From Verrucomicrobiaceae bacterium UBA1938 (GTDB taxonomy: Bacteria; Verrucomicrobiota; Verrucomicrobiia; Verrucomicrobiales; Verrucomicrobiaceae), in NCBI GenBank assembly GCA_002336895.1, contig DDFC01000035.1, positions 319,741 to 383,740 of the forward strand: 64,000 nt of DNA, written 5' to 3'. Under the pieces are notes generated by a model that saw only the letters and a list, made by a program, of their open reading frames with translations, searched no databases and had not been told where the DNA came from. The translations under genes and the position numbers were made by a program. This document shows, piece after piece, positions 1-8,077 of this stretch. Position 1 is the stretch's first letter. Each line of letters opens with the position of its first letter.

Positions 1-1323
1 TGGATCTGCTCCGGGCAGTCGAACATGCAGTGGACGGTGCAGCAGGCAGGAAAGGCGCAGGAGGAGATCGCAGCGGCGAATTTTCCGCAGATCCGCATGT
101 TTAATGTGGAGCGCCGGCCAAGCCTGACGCCGGAGGCCGACTGCAAAGGAGCGTGGAAGGAGGCCAGCAGTGCGAATGCGGGGGAGTTTTCCGCCGTGGG
201 GTATTTCTTTGGCCGACATCTGCACCAGGTGCTGAAGGTGCCGGTGGGGCTGATCAACACCTCGTGGGGTGGCACACGAATCGAAGCCTGGACCAGCGCT
301 GAGGCACTGGAAGAACGCCCGTGTGCAGCCGAGATGCTGGCCGACTGGAAGGACGCTGTGGCAAAATGGGACGGACCGAAGGAGCAGGCCGCCTTTGACC
401 AGCGCAAAGCCGAATGGCAGGCGCTGATACAGAAGATCGATGCCGAAAATGCCAAGCTGCCAGCGGACCAAAAGAAGCCGCGCCCCCCTGCCCCGCGCCC
501 GCCGGATGATCCCAACAAGACACAGCACCGCCCGAGCGTGCTCTTCAATGGCATGGTGGCTCCGCTGATCCCCTACGCTGTCAAAGGTGCCATCTGGTAC
601 CAAGGAGAGTCGAATCAGAAGCGTGCCTTCCAGTATCAGGAGCTGCTGCCGACTATGATCAATGACTGGCGCAAGCAGTGGGTGGACCCCTTCTCTTTTT
701 ACATCGTGCAGCTCGCCAACTTTGGCAATGGCAAGCCCGTGAGCAAGGATCCTGGCATGCCTGACACGTGGGCGGAACTGCAGGAGGCGCAGACGCTGAC
801 AGCCCAGACTCTGGACAAATGCGGGATCGCCATCATCAACGACATCGGCGAGCAGAACGACATTCACCCGAAGAACAAGCAGGAGGTGGGACGCCGCCTG
901 GCGCTGTGGGCTCTGGCGAAGGACTACGGCAAATCCGGCGCGGAGTACTGCGGGCCGCTCTATCTTTCCTCCGTGGTGCAGGGAGACAAGGTGAGGGTGC
1001 AGTTCACCCATACTGGCTCCGGGTTGAAGACACGGGATGGTGGTGAGCCGAAGAGCTTTCAGATCAGCGGAGCGGACCAGAAATGGGTGTGGGCCAAGGC
1101 GAAGATCGAAGGCAATGAGATCGTGGTGTGGAGTGAAAATGTGCCGCAGCCAGTGGGTGTGCGCTATGCCTGGGCCAGCTGGCCTGAGGATGCGAATCTG
1201 ATCAATGCCGAGGGCCTGCCTGCATCCTGCTTCCGCACGGATGACTTCCTGCCGTCCACGCTAGGAGTGGTGTCTCCCTTCAAGGAGAATGCCCCGGCGA
1301 AGCCCGCAGCTGCCAAACCGTGA
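1..1323 (+). CDS. Sialate O-acetylesterase-like SGNH hydrolase (5' end outside the window)
   Basis: The frame is open from the first base, so the gene is cut by the left edge and about 440 C-terminal residues are visible. The family removes O-acetyl groups from sialic acids or other sugars, usually outside the cytoplasm. GQSNM lies a few codons into the window and is SGNH block I with the serine nucleophile. WYQGESN follows near bases 595-615, and NDIHPKNK near 860 supplies the paired Asp and His. These three blocks in this order are characteristic of the sialate-esterase/DUF303 family. A charged, proline-rich insertion lies near bases 430-530. The tail ends in Ala/Lys/Pro-rich sequence. The signal peptide, if any, is outside the window. 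The real substrate could be acetylated plant or algal polysaccharide rather than sialic acid. Confidence 0.85.
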   Translation, partial: WICSGQSNMQWTVQQAGKAQEEIAAANFPQIRMFNVERRPSLTPEADCKGAWKEASSANAGEFSAVGYFFGRHLHQVLKVPVGLINTSWGGTRIEAWTSAEALEERPCAAEMLADWKDAVAKWDGPKEQAAFDQRKAEWQALIQKIDAENAKLPADQKKPRPPAPRPPDDPNKTQHRPSVLFNGMVAPLIPYAVKGAIWYQGESNQKRAFQYQELLPTMINDWRKQWVDPFSFYIVQLANFGNGKPVSKDPGMPDTWAELQEAQTLTAQTLDKCGIAIINDIGEQNDIHPKNKQEVGRRLALWALAKDYGKSGAEYCGPLYLSSVVQGDKVRVQFTHTGSGLKTRDGGEPKSFQISGADQKWVWAKAKIEGNEIVVWSENVPQPVGVRYAWASWPEDANLINAEGLPASCFRTDDFLPSTLGVVSPFKENAPAKPAAAKP

Positions 1324-2358
1324 TTGAGACCGCCAAGCGTGCATCTTTTCCTCTCTGATCCTGACACAGCATCCTTTCTTGCCGACGAACTGCGCCGTGC
1401 TGCGCCGGACGCGGTGCAGCATGAGATTGAGGGGCTGGGCATAGCCGCCGAGGTGCCACTGGAGGGGCTGCTACTGGCTTTTGCGAGGCAGACTCTGCCG
1501 AATGCGGCCGAGGTGACGCCCACATCCATCAACGGGTGGGCGGACCGGATTATTGACGCTGTGGCGGGTGTGTTTCCAGATGACCAGCCGTGGCGGCTGC
1601 ATCTCTGGCCGCAGTATGGCGAAGGCAAGGCCGGGCTGCACCGCTGTGAGCTGATCCGAGCTGCGCTGGTGGAGCGGCTGAAGAAGAAAAGGCGGCATCT
1701 GCTGCGCTCGCTGATCGATACGGATGGTGTGTTTGATGCGACGACATCGCTGGTGCAGTGCATTCTGACTGCGCCAGAGACGGGCTGGCTGTCCGCCGCA
1801 GCGGCACCTCTGCCGCATGCCGAGCGCGGTTTGATCTCAAGCTTTCCACGTGGCGAAGTGCCGCTGGCAGATGACAAGAGCGCGCCATCGCGTGCCTTTA
1901 CGAAGCTGGTGGAGTCCGAGCAGCGGCTGGGACGGAGGATCGAACGCGGGCAGACGTGCGTGGATCTAGGCGCGTCTCCGGGGAGCTGGAGCTATGTCGG
2001 CATTCAGCGCGGGGCGCATGTGATCGCGATTGACCGCTCGGAGCTGCGTGAGGATCTGATGCGCAATCCGAGGCTGCATTTTGAAACGGCTGATGCCTTC
2101 AAATACAAGCCGCCGCAGACGGTGGACTGGCTGGTGTGCGATGTGATCGCAGCGCCGCAGCGAAGCATCGACCTGCTGCTGGAATGGCTGAGGGAAAAGC
2201 GCATGCGGCAGTTTGTGGTGACGATCAAATTCAAGGGGCACGATGAGTACGCGCTGCTGGACATTCTGAAGCGGGAGGCTCCGCCGCTGTGTGAGGAGTT
2301 TCACCTGACGCGGCTGTGCGCGAACAAGAACGAGGTGTGCGCGTTTGGGGTGGTGTGA
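1324..2358 (+). CDS. rlmM: RlmM-like 23S rRNA 2'-O-ribose methyltransferase
   Basis: Predicted S-adenosylmethionine-dependent RNA ribose methyltransferase of the RlmM/FtsJ type, acting in the cytoplasm (E. coli RlmM modifies C2498 of 23S rRNA). The Rossmann SAM motif VDLGASPGSWS lies at residues 213-223. The K-D-K-E tetrad can be read as K194 (SRAFTKL), D273 (VCDVIA), K302 (TIKFKG) and E337 (NKNEVCAFG). The length, about 344 residues, is close to E. coli RlmM (366). The N-terminal half is poorly conserved and would hold the THUMP-like RNA-binding region. The start is uncertain: a TTG directly abuts the upstream stop codon, and a GTG lies five codons later at 1339. No in-frame ATG occurs before the conserved region. 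No clear Shine-Dalgarno is seen. Confidence 0.72.
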   Translation: MRPPSVHLFLSDPDTASFLADELRRAAPDAVQHEIEGLGIAAEVPLEGLLLAFARQTLPNAAEVTPTSINGWADRIIDAVAGVFPDDQPWRLHLWPQYGEGKAGLHRCELIRAALVERLKKKRRHLLRSLIDTDGVFDATTSLVQCILTAPETGWLSAAAAPLPHAERGLISSFPRGEVPLADDKSAPSRAFTKLVESEQRLGRRIERGQTCVDLGASPGSWSYVGIQRGAHVIAIDRSELREDLMRNPRLHFETADAFKYKPPQTVDWLVCDVIAAPQRSIDLLLEWLREKRMRQFVVTIKFKGHDEYALLDILKREAPPLCEEFHLTRLCANKNEVCAFGVV

Positions 2359-2408
2359 GAGGGGAGAACTTTCCCTTCTGGTTTTTGTCTCTGCAGGGCG
2401 TGGCGGAA

Positions 2409-2426
2409 GCGGTGCTCAAGCACCGC
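2409..2426. other. Hairpin between convergent genes
   Basis: A perfect 7-bp GC-rich stem (GCGGTGC/GCACCGC) with a TCAA loop sits between the convergent stops of the rlmM-like gene and purF. There is no T-run on either side, so it is not a canonical intrinsic terminator. It could still protect a 3' end or assist Rho-dependent stopping. Confidence 0.35.
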
Positions 2427-2472
2427 AGTCCGGGGACGCTAACGCGGGATGTGAGTGGAGTGACAACCTCGA

Positions 2473-4446
2473 TTACAGCAGGGCCTCGTGGGCGCGGCCG
2501 TCTTTGGCCTCGAAGTAGAGGATGAAGGACTGGTTGACCACGGAGAAGCCGCCGGGAGTGGGGTAGTCGCCGGTGAAGTACCAGTCGCCGTATTCGGCGC
2601 CGAGGGCGGAGTGGAGGTCCGGGATGGTCTGGTAGATGACCTCCACGGTGCCATGCCACGGGGTGTCCTCGGGGCTGATCATCTGGGCGATGCGGGCGGA
2701 GATCTCCTCATCGGTGAAGGGCGCGTAGATGGCCTTCACTGCATTGCGCATCTCCTCCTTGGGCTTCCGAAGCTCTTCTTTGCAGGCGAGGTAGGTTTCG
2801 CGCACGATGTGGGCGAGACCGCGCTCACGCAGGAGTGAGACGGCGGCCTGGAAGGCGATGAACTTGCCGAGTTCGGCCATGTCGATGCCGTAGCAGTCGG
2901 GATAGCGGATCTGCGGGGCGGTGGAGCAGACGATGATGCGCTTGGGGTTGGTGCGGGCGAGGATGCGCAGCAGGCTCTTCTTGAGCGTGGTGCCACGGAC
3001 GATGGAGTCGTCGATGACGACGAGATTGTCCTTCGAGGTCACGACACCGTAGGTGATGTCGTAGCTGCCGGAGACGAGCGCATCGCGTCCCGTTTCCTGG
3101 GCGATGAAGGTGCGCATCTTGATGTCCTTGAGCGCGATCTTCTCACCGCGCGGCCAGTTGCGCAGGACGAGGTCGTCGAGCTTGGCCTCGTCGAATTCGC
3201 CACGCTTGAGCATGTCCATCAGCGCCTCCTTGACGACGACACGGCGGCTTTTGCGCAGGCCGTCGAGGAAACCGAAGTAGGCGGTCTCGGCTGTGTTGGG
3301 GATGAAGCTGAGCACGGTGTGCTCGAAGTCGTTGTCGATGGCTTTGACCACCTGCGGCACCAGTTGCTCACCAAGCGCCTTGCGCTGGTGGTAGATGGCG
3401 GAGTCGTTGCCACGGGAGAAGTAAATACACTCAAAGGAGCAGGGCTTGAAGTCGCGCGGCTCGGTGAATTTCTGGATGGTCATGCCGCCGGCCGACTTGA
3501 TCACGGCCACATGAGCGGGAGGCAGCTCATGGATGTCCTCTTCGGAGACGCCAAACACGGACATGAGGGCGACGCGCTCGGAGGCGATGGCGAAAATTTC
3601 GTCATTCTCGTAGTAGTGGCAGGGACGGATACCGCTGGGGTCGCGCATGGCGAAGAGGTCACCGTTTCCGATGACGCCGACGATGCTGTAACCACCGTCC
3701 CAGCGTTTGGCGGACTCCTTAACGACGGACGTCACATCGAGGCGCTCACTGATGTGGTGGGGGATGTCCACGCCGGGGATGCCGGAGTCGCGCAGTTCAT
3801 GGTAGAGCTGGGTGTGGGCTTCATCGAGCTGGAAGCCAATCTCTTCGAGGACGCTCTGGGTGTCCGTGCCGAAGACGGGGTGCTGCCCGCGCTTCATCAT
3901 GATCTCATTGAGCTCGCGGGTGTTGGTGAGATTGAAGTTTCCCATCACCATCAGGGTGCGCGTGGGCCAGGTGGTGCGGCGCATGTAGGGATGGAGGGCA
4001 CCTTTGCCGAAGTCGCCACTGGTGCCGTAGCGGAGGTGGCCGATGTAGATCTCGCCAGCCATTTCGAACTCACGTTTGATGGCGTCCGGATCGTCCTCAA
4101 AAGAGACGAACTCCTTGCCTTCCTGGTCGCGCTCGTCCTTGCGCTGCTTGTCGATGCGGCGGGCGATGCGCTTGAACTCCTTGCGCTCGTCATCAAAGAC
4201 CTGGCCGATGCGCTCGACGCTCTCCGTGCTGCGCATGCGGAACATGTAGGGGAGACCGGGAGGCATGTCGAGCTTGCAGCAGCCGATGCCCATGCCGTCC
4301 TGGCCACGGTTGCGCTGCTTTGTCATGATGGCCTGGAGGGCATCGAAGCCGTAGAGGGCGTTGCCGTATTTTTGATAGAAGTAGCCCAGCGGCTTTTTCA
4401 GCCGCACCACCGCTATTCCGCACTCATGACTGATTGGGTCGCTCAT
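2473..4446 (-). CDS. purF: Amidophosphoribosyltransferase (PurF), long form
   Basis: First committed step of purine synthesis: transfers glutamine-derived ammonia to PRPP, giving 5-phosphoribosylamine. The N-terminus is a class II glutamine amidotransferase. MSDPISHE would be removed to expose C9 as catalytic nucleophile, and RNRGQDGMG follows. The C-terminal phosphoribosyltransferase domain carries the PRPP loop VVIDDSIVRGTT. Further PurF-like blocks are SGIRPCHYY, KPCSFECIYF and PDCYGIDM. At 657 residues it is clearly longer than the usual 470-520. The extra length includes a charged insertion near residues 85-120 and extra C-terminal sequence. The CxxC pair of the Bacillus-type Fe-S cluster is not visible. 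It is convergent with rlmM and divergent from the sugar dehydrogenase gene. Long PurF paralogues also exist in Bacteroidota, so a specialised role cannot be excluded. Confidence 0.85.
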   Translation of the reverse strand: MSDPISHECGIAVVRLKKPLGYFYQKYGNALYGFDALQAIMTKQRNRGQDGMGIGCCKLDMPPGLPYMFRMRSTESVERIGQVFDDERKEFKRIARRIDKQRKDERDQEGKEFVSFEDDPDAIKREFEMAGEIYIGHLRYGTSGDFGKGALHPYMRRTTWPTRTLMVMGNFNLTNTRELNEIMMKRGQHPVFGTDTQSVLEEIGFQLDEAHTQLYHELRDSGIPGVDIPHHISERLDVTSVVKESAKRWDGGYSIVGVIGNGDLFAMRDPSGIRPCHYYENDEIFAIASERVALMSVFGVSEEDIHELPPAHVAVIKSAGGMTIQKFTEPRDFKPCSFECIYFSRGNDSAIYHQRKALGEQLVPQVVKAIDNDFEHTVLSFIPNTAETAYFGFLDGLRKSRRVVVKEALMDMLKRGEFDEAKLDDLVLRNWPRGEKIALKDIKMRTFIAQETGRDALVSGSYDITYGVVTSKDNLVVIDDSIVRGTTLKKSLLRILARTNPKRIIVCSTAPQIRYPDCYGIDMAELGKFIAFQAAVSLLRERGLAHIVRETYLACKEELRKPKEEMRNAVKAIYAPFTDEEISARIAQMISPEDTPWHGTVEVIYQTIPDLHSALGAEYGDWYFTGDYPTPGGFSVVNQSFILYFEAKDGRAHEALL

Positions 4447-4787
4447 CGTTAAGGAGCGCCTATCTTTGGCATGTGGCGGGAGGAGTGCAAGACGTGGAAA
4501 AAGTTTCTCGCGGAGGTGTCTGGAATGACTTTCAAGACGTAATTTGGAATCTTGCGTTTAATCTCAATCCCAACTGTCGCGAGCATCTGAAGACTTAATT
4601 GCGATTAATACTTAATAGTCACGCATTGAGTCCTTCATAACATGAGGTGTTTTGCAGCCAAGGCTGAATCGTCAAACCTCATGCCATCCGAGCATTTATT
4701 TTAATCACTCAACGAATCTGTTTCGAGCAGAGCAGGGAGCCGGGCTGTCAGGATGGCATGCTCCATGCATCTGGTGCCAATACCCCC
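4447..4787. other. AT-rich divergent intergenic region
   Basis: This gap of about 340 bp separates the divergent purF and PQQ-type dehydrogenase genes. Bases 4530-4700 are much richer in A and T than the surrounding coding DNA, with TTAAT/TAATA tracts near 4595-4620. Promoters for both genes are expected here. I found no convincing paired -35/-10 boxes, riboswitch or hairpin, and no credible small ORF. Confidence 0.5.
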
Positions 4788-6071
4788 ATGAAAACTCCCT
4801 CCTCCGCCACTTTCTGGCTGCCCGCCCTGACGCTGGCGGCGATGCTGACCCACCAAGCAGCCTACCCGGCGATTCCGGAACTTGGCACCAATCTGCCCGT
4901 GCCCGCCGCGCAGCCGGAAATCCCCCCGCCGCAGATCCCTGAGGAGCCGCTGCCGGGCATCATGCTGAGGAAACTGGCGTTTGACCGCGAATTTGACTCC
5001 CCTGTGATGCTGGCCTCCCTGCCGGATGCCAGCGGAGAGCAGGTGATCGCGATGCAGCGGGGGGAATTCTGCGCCGTACGGCTGGACGGCAGCGGCCAAT
5101 GGCGGCCATTTCTCGACTTTCGGGAGAAGATGAAGGGGGTGGTGCTTTTTGAAGAAGGGGTGCACGGCATCGCCTTTCACCCGCGCTTTGCCGAGAACCG
5201 GCTTTTCTACCTGAGCTATTCGCAGAACAATCCGCGCCGGACGGTGATCAGCGAGATGAGAGCCTCCAACTCCAAGGATTCCACGCCTGACGCGCTGCCG
5301 GAAACGGAACGCATTCTAATGGAGATCCCCCAGCCACTGGCTGACCACTGGGGCGGCCACATCCTGTTTGGCCCGGACGGCTTTCTCTACATCGCCCTGG
5401 GTGATGGTGGCCTGCGCAACGACCCCTACCGCCAGGCGCAGAACCCCTGGGTACTGCATGGCAAGATCCTGCGGATCGACGTGAATGGACGCAGCGGTGC
5501 GCTGCCGTATGCGATTCCGGCGGACAATCCCTTCACTCAGGTGCAAACGGTGCGGCAGGAGATCTTTGCGCTGGGTTTCCGGAATCCCTGGGGGCTTTCC
5601 TTTGATGCGCGCACGGGGCAGCTGTGGTGCGCGGATGTGGGGCAGGATCTATGGGAGGAGATCAACCGCGTGGAAAGCGGCGCGAACTATGGGTGGAGCG
5701 AACGGGACGGGCCGACGAAGAGCAGCTTTCACACGAACAGCTTCCTGCCTGAAACGAACACCACCGACCCTGTGCATGCCTACACACGAATGAGGGGCGA
5801 GGGCATCTGCATCGTGGGCGGACTGCTGTACCGAGGCGAGAAGCTGCCGCAAATGAACGGGGCCTTTGTGTTTGCCGACTGGGGGTACGGCACCGTCTGG
5901 GCACTGGGAATGGATCCTGCCAGCGGCCAAGCGGTGAAGCGCCACCTGGTGCACCGCAAAGATCCCGAGCACAAATTCAACCCCACGCTGGTAACAGCTG
6001 ACGTGGATGGCGAACCAGTGCTGCTTTCCCAGGAGGGCTCAGTGTACCGACTGGAGAAAGACGAGGACTGA
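4788..6071 (+). CDS. PQQ-dependent sugar dehydrogenase family protein (GSDH/Hedgehog-interacting-like beta-propeller)
   Basis: Predicted exported six-bladed beta-propeller of the glucose/sorbosone dehydrogenase family, which binds PQQ and calcium and oxidises sugars in the periplasm. Family signatures seen are WGGHILFGPDG, YIALGDGG, GKILRID, ALGFRNPWGLSF and DVGQDLWEEIN, then GANYGW. The N-terminus chosen (MKTPSS...) begins a hydrophobic signal peptide. An upstream in-frame ATG at 4758 would add ten residues that do not look like a signal start, so I prefer 4788. At 427 residues it fits the family. Many bacterial homologues have no proven substrate and some lack full PQQ sites, so dehydrogenase activity is inferred. 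The next gene, a sulfatase, follows after 49 bp and may be cotranscribed. Confidence 0.85.
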   Translation: MKTPSSATFWLPALTLAAMLTHQAAYPAIPELGTNLPVPAAQPEIPPPQIPEEPLPGIMLRKLAFDREFDSPVMLASLPDASGEQVIAMQRGEFCAVRLDGSGQWRPFLDFREKMKGVVLFEEGVHGIAFHPRFAENRLFYLSYSQNNPRRTVISEMRASNSKDSTPDALPETERILMEIPQPLADHWGGHILFGPDGFLYIALGDGGLRNDPYRQAQNPWVLHGKILRIDVNGRSGALPYAIPADNPFTQVQTVRQEIFALGFRNPWGLSFDARTGQLWCADVGQDLWEEINRVESGANYGWSERDGPTKSSFHTNSFLPETNTTDPVHAYTRMRGEGICIVGGLLYRGEKLPQMNGAFVFADWGYGTVWALGMDPASGQAVKRHLVHRKDPEHKFNPTLVTADVDGEPVLLSQEGSVYRLEKDED

Positions 6072-6120
6072 GCGGCGCTTTGCTGCAAGACGATGATCAT
6101 GGCCACGTTCAAGGCGGGCC

Positions 6121-7533
6121 ATGAAGATCTGTCTCACCACCCTGATTGTCCTGCTGCTGAATGCGGCTGCGCTTGCCCAAAACAAGCCTGATGTGCTCTT
6201 CATCGCCGTGGATGACCTGAACGACTGGACGAGCTACCTCGGCGGCCATCCGCAGACGAAGACGCCAAACATCGACCGGCTGGTGGCACGAGGCACAGCT
6301 TTTACCAACTCCCACTGCGCCGCGCCTGCGTGCAATCCCTCCCGCGCGGCGCTGATGAGCGGACTGAGGCCATGGCAGACGGGGATCTACACCAACGGCG
6401 ATCCTGCACAGGGGGTGCTGAAGGATGTGAACACGATCAACCGCCACTTTCTGGCGAACGGGTACAACACCCTCGGCGGGGGCAAGATCTACCACGGCTA
6501 CGGCAGTGAGGGGCGCACCGACACGTGGACGGAGTGGGCAGGACTGTTTCCCAGCATCAAGGAGCATGAGGAAAACCTGAACGGACTCAACCGCGGCCAC
6601 TTTGACTGGGGTGCAGTGGATGCCAAAACCGCCGACATGGGCGACTACAAAGCCACGGACTGGGCGATCAACCATCTGAAAACAGCGCCGACAGACAAGC
6701 CGCTCTTCCTGGCGCTGGGCTACATCAAACCACACCTGCCGTGGTATGTGCCGAAGGAGTATTATGACCGCTTTCCTCTGGCGGAGATCAAGCTGCCGGT
6801 GACGAAGGACGACGACCTCAATGACATCCCCAAAGCAGGCGTGAAGATGGCCGGCCCTGAAGGCGACCATGCAGCGGTGCTGAAAGGAGACCAGTGGAAG
6901 AAAGCCGTGCAGGCCTATCTGGCGACAATCTCATTTCTCGATGACCAGGTGGGCCGGCTGCTGGATGGGCTGGATCAGAGCCCGCGCAAGGACAAGACGA
7001 TCATCGTGTGGTGGACGGACCACGGCTGGAATCTCGGCGAGAAGCAGCACTGGCGTAAGTTTGCGCTGTGGGAGGAGACGACACGCACCAGCATGGCGAT
7101 CGTGGCTCCCGGTGTGACCAAGCCGGGCACCACCTGCAGCGCGCCGGTGGATTACACCAACATGTACCCCACGCTATGCCAGCTGACCGGCCTGCCGGTG
7201 CCTGAGCACGTCAAAGGCGCGAGCCTGATGCCGCTGCTAAAAGACCCGGCGGCGAAGTGGGACGGCGTGGCCGTGTGCACCCATGGCAAAGGGAACCACG
7301 CCGTGCGCGATGCGCGCTGGCGCTACATCCGCTATGCGGACGGATCTGAGGAACTCTACGATCATGAGAAGGATCCGTATGAGTGGACCAATCTGGCGGG
7401 TGAAGTGGGCATGAGTGACATCAAGGCCCAGCTAGGAGCCGTGCTGCCGAAGGAGGAAGTCAAAGCGATCTCTGATGAGACCAAGAAGGGCAAAGGCGGT
7501 GGCAAAAAGCAAAAAAAGAAGAAGGAAGAGTGA
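6121..7533 (+). CDS. Secreted type I sulfatase (iduronate-2-sulfatase-like)
   Basis: Hydrolyses sulfate esters, probably on sulfated polysaccharides, outside the cytoplasm. A signal peptide (MKICLTTLIVLLLNAAALA) is followed by metal-binding D31-D32 in VDDLNDW. The formylglycine motif C71-N-P-S-R lies within CNPSRAALMSG, so the cysteine must be oxidised by a maturase not seen in this window. Other sulfatase features are GKIYHGYG, the KPHLPW block and TDHGWNLGEK. The overall pattern resembles iduronate-2-sulfatases (SulfAtlas S1_7-like, judged by eye). The last 16 residues are almost all Lys/Gly/Glu, an unusual basic tail. It follows the sugar dehydrogenase gene and ends three bases from the convergent HMA-protein gene. 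Confidence 0.9.
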   Translation: MKICLTTLIVLLLNAAALAQNKPDVLFIAVDDLNDWTSYLGGHPQTKTPNIDRLVARGTAFTNSHCAAPACNPSRAALMSGLRPWQTGIYTNGDPAQGVLKDVNTINRHFLANGYNTLGGGKIYHGYGSEGRTDTWTEWAGLFPSIKEHEENLNGLNRGHFDWGAVDAKTADMGDYKATDWAINHLKTAPTDKPLFLALGYIKPHLPWYVPKEYYDRFPLAEIKLPVTKDDDLNDIPKAGVKMAGPEGDHAAVLKGDQWKKAVQAYLATISFLDDQVGRLLDGLDQSPRKDKTIIVWWTDHGWNLGEKQHWRKFALWEETTRTSMAIVAPGVTKPGTTCSAPVDYTNMYPTLCQLTGLPVPEHVKGASLMPLLKDPAAKWDGVAVCTHGKGNHAVRDARWRYIRYADGSEELYDHEKDPYEWTNLAGEVGMSDIKAQLGAVLPKEEVKAISDETKKGKGGGKKQKKKKEE

Positions 7534-7536
7534 GCA

Positions 7537-8067
7537 CTACGGCCCTTCCTGCTGGAGCTTAAACTTCACGCCGTGCTTCAGCGCGGCCTGGGACCACCGA
7601 GCGAAGCTCCAGCCCTGCGGACTGGCTTTTTTCTTGTCCACCTCCAATGGCAGGAAATGCACCACGAGGGCTCCTTTGGTTTTATCCAAGACCTCCATTT
7701 TCAGAAACTGTTTCCACTCCGAAAAGAGGCGCTCCACTTTTGCCTCATTACCCGCATAATCCGCCACTGTGAGCTTGAGCGTGGCCAGATACGGCATGCC
7801 GTGGAGAGGGTAGGCATCGCGCACGGCCTGGGCGATCTGCTGGTCGCTGACGACAGCGGGATCAAAGGTCACCGTGGCGTAGCTGTCGAGGATCTGGGCC
7901 ACATTGACATCCGCCACGCCTTTCGTATCTGTGATGGACTGCTGCACCATGTAAACGCAGCTGCCGCACTCCATGCCGGAGACATAAAAGGTGCGAGTGA
8001 CGGGCTCGGCAGCCGAAAGTGCGGAGAAGGCAGTCAACAAAGAGAGGGAGAGGAGCAAAGTGCGCAT
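7537..8067 (-). CDS. Secreted heavy-metal-associated (HMA) domain protein
   Basis: Predicted exported protein of 176 residues with one HMA fold. The ATG at 8067 opens a clean signal peptide (MRTLLLSLSLLTAF); longer in-frame starts upstream do not resemble one. The metal motif GMECGSC gives C34 and C37, the usual CxxC site for Cu(I) or similar soft metals. The fold continues through DVNVAQILDSYATVTFDP. The C-terminal half (about residues 90-176, rich in W, K and F) is not recognised. Periplasmic single-HMA proteins can act as copper chaperones or mercury-binding proteins; no metal ATPase or regulator lies nearby. It sits 10 bp downstream of the DUF1501 gene on the same strand and is likely cotranscribed with it. 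Confidence 0.75.
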   Translation of the reverse strand: MRTLLLSLSLLTAFSALSAAEPVTRTFYVSGMECGSCVYMVQQSITDTKGVADVNVAQILDSYATVTFDPAVVSDQQIAQAVRDAYPLHGMPYLATLKLTVADYAGNEAKVERLFSEWKQFLKMEVLDKTKGALVVHFLPLEVDKKKASPQGWSFARWSQAALKHGVKFKLQQEGP

Positions 8068-8077
8068 GGAAAAAGAA

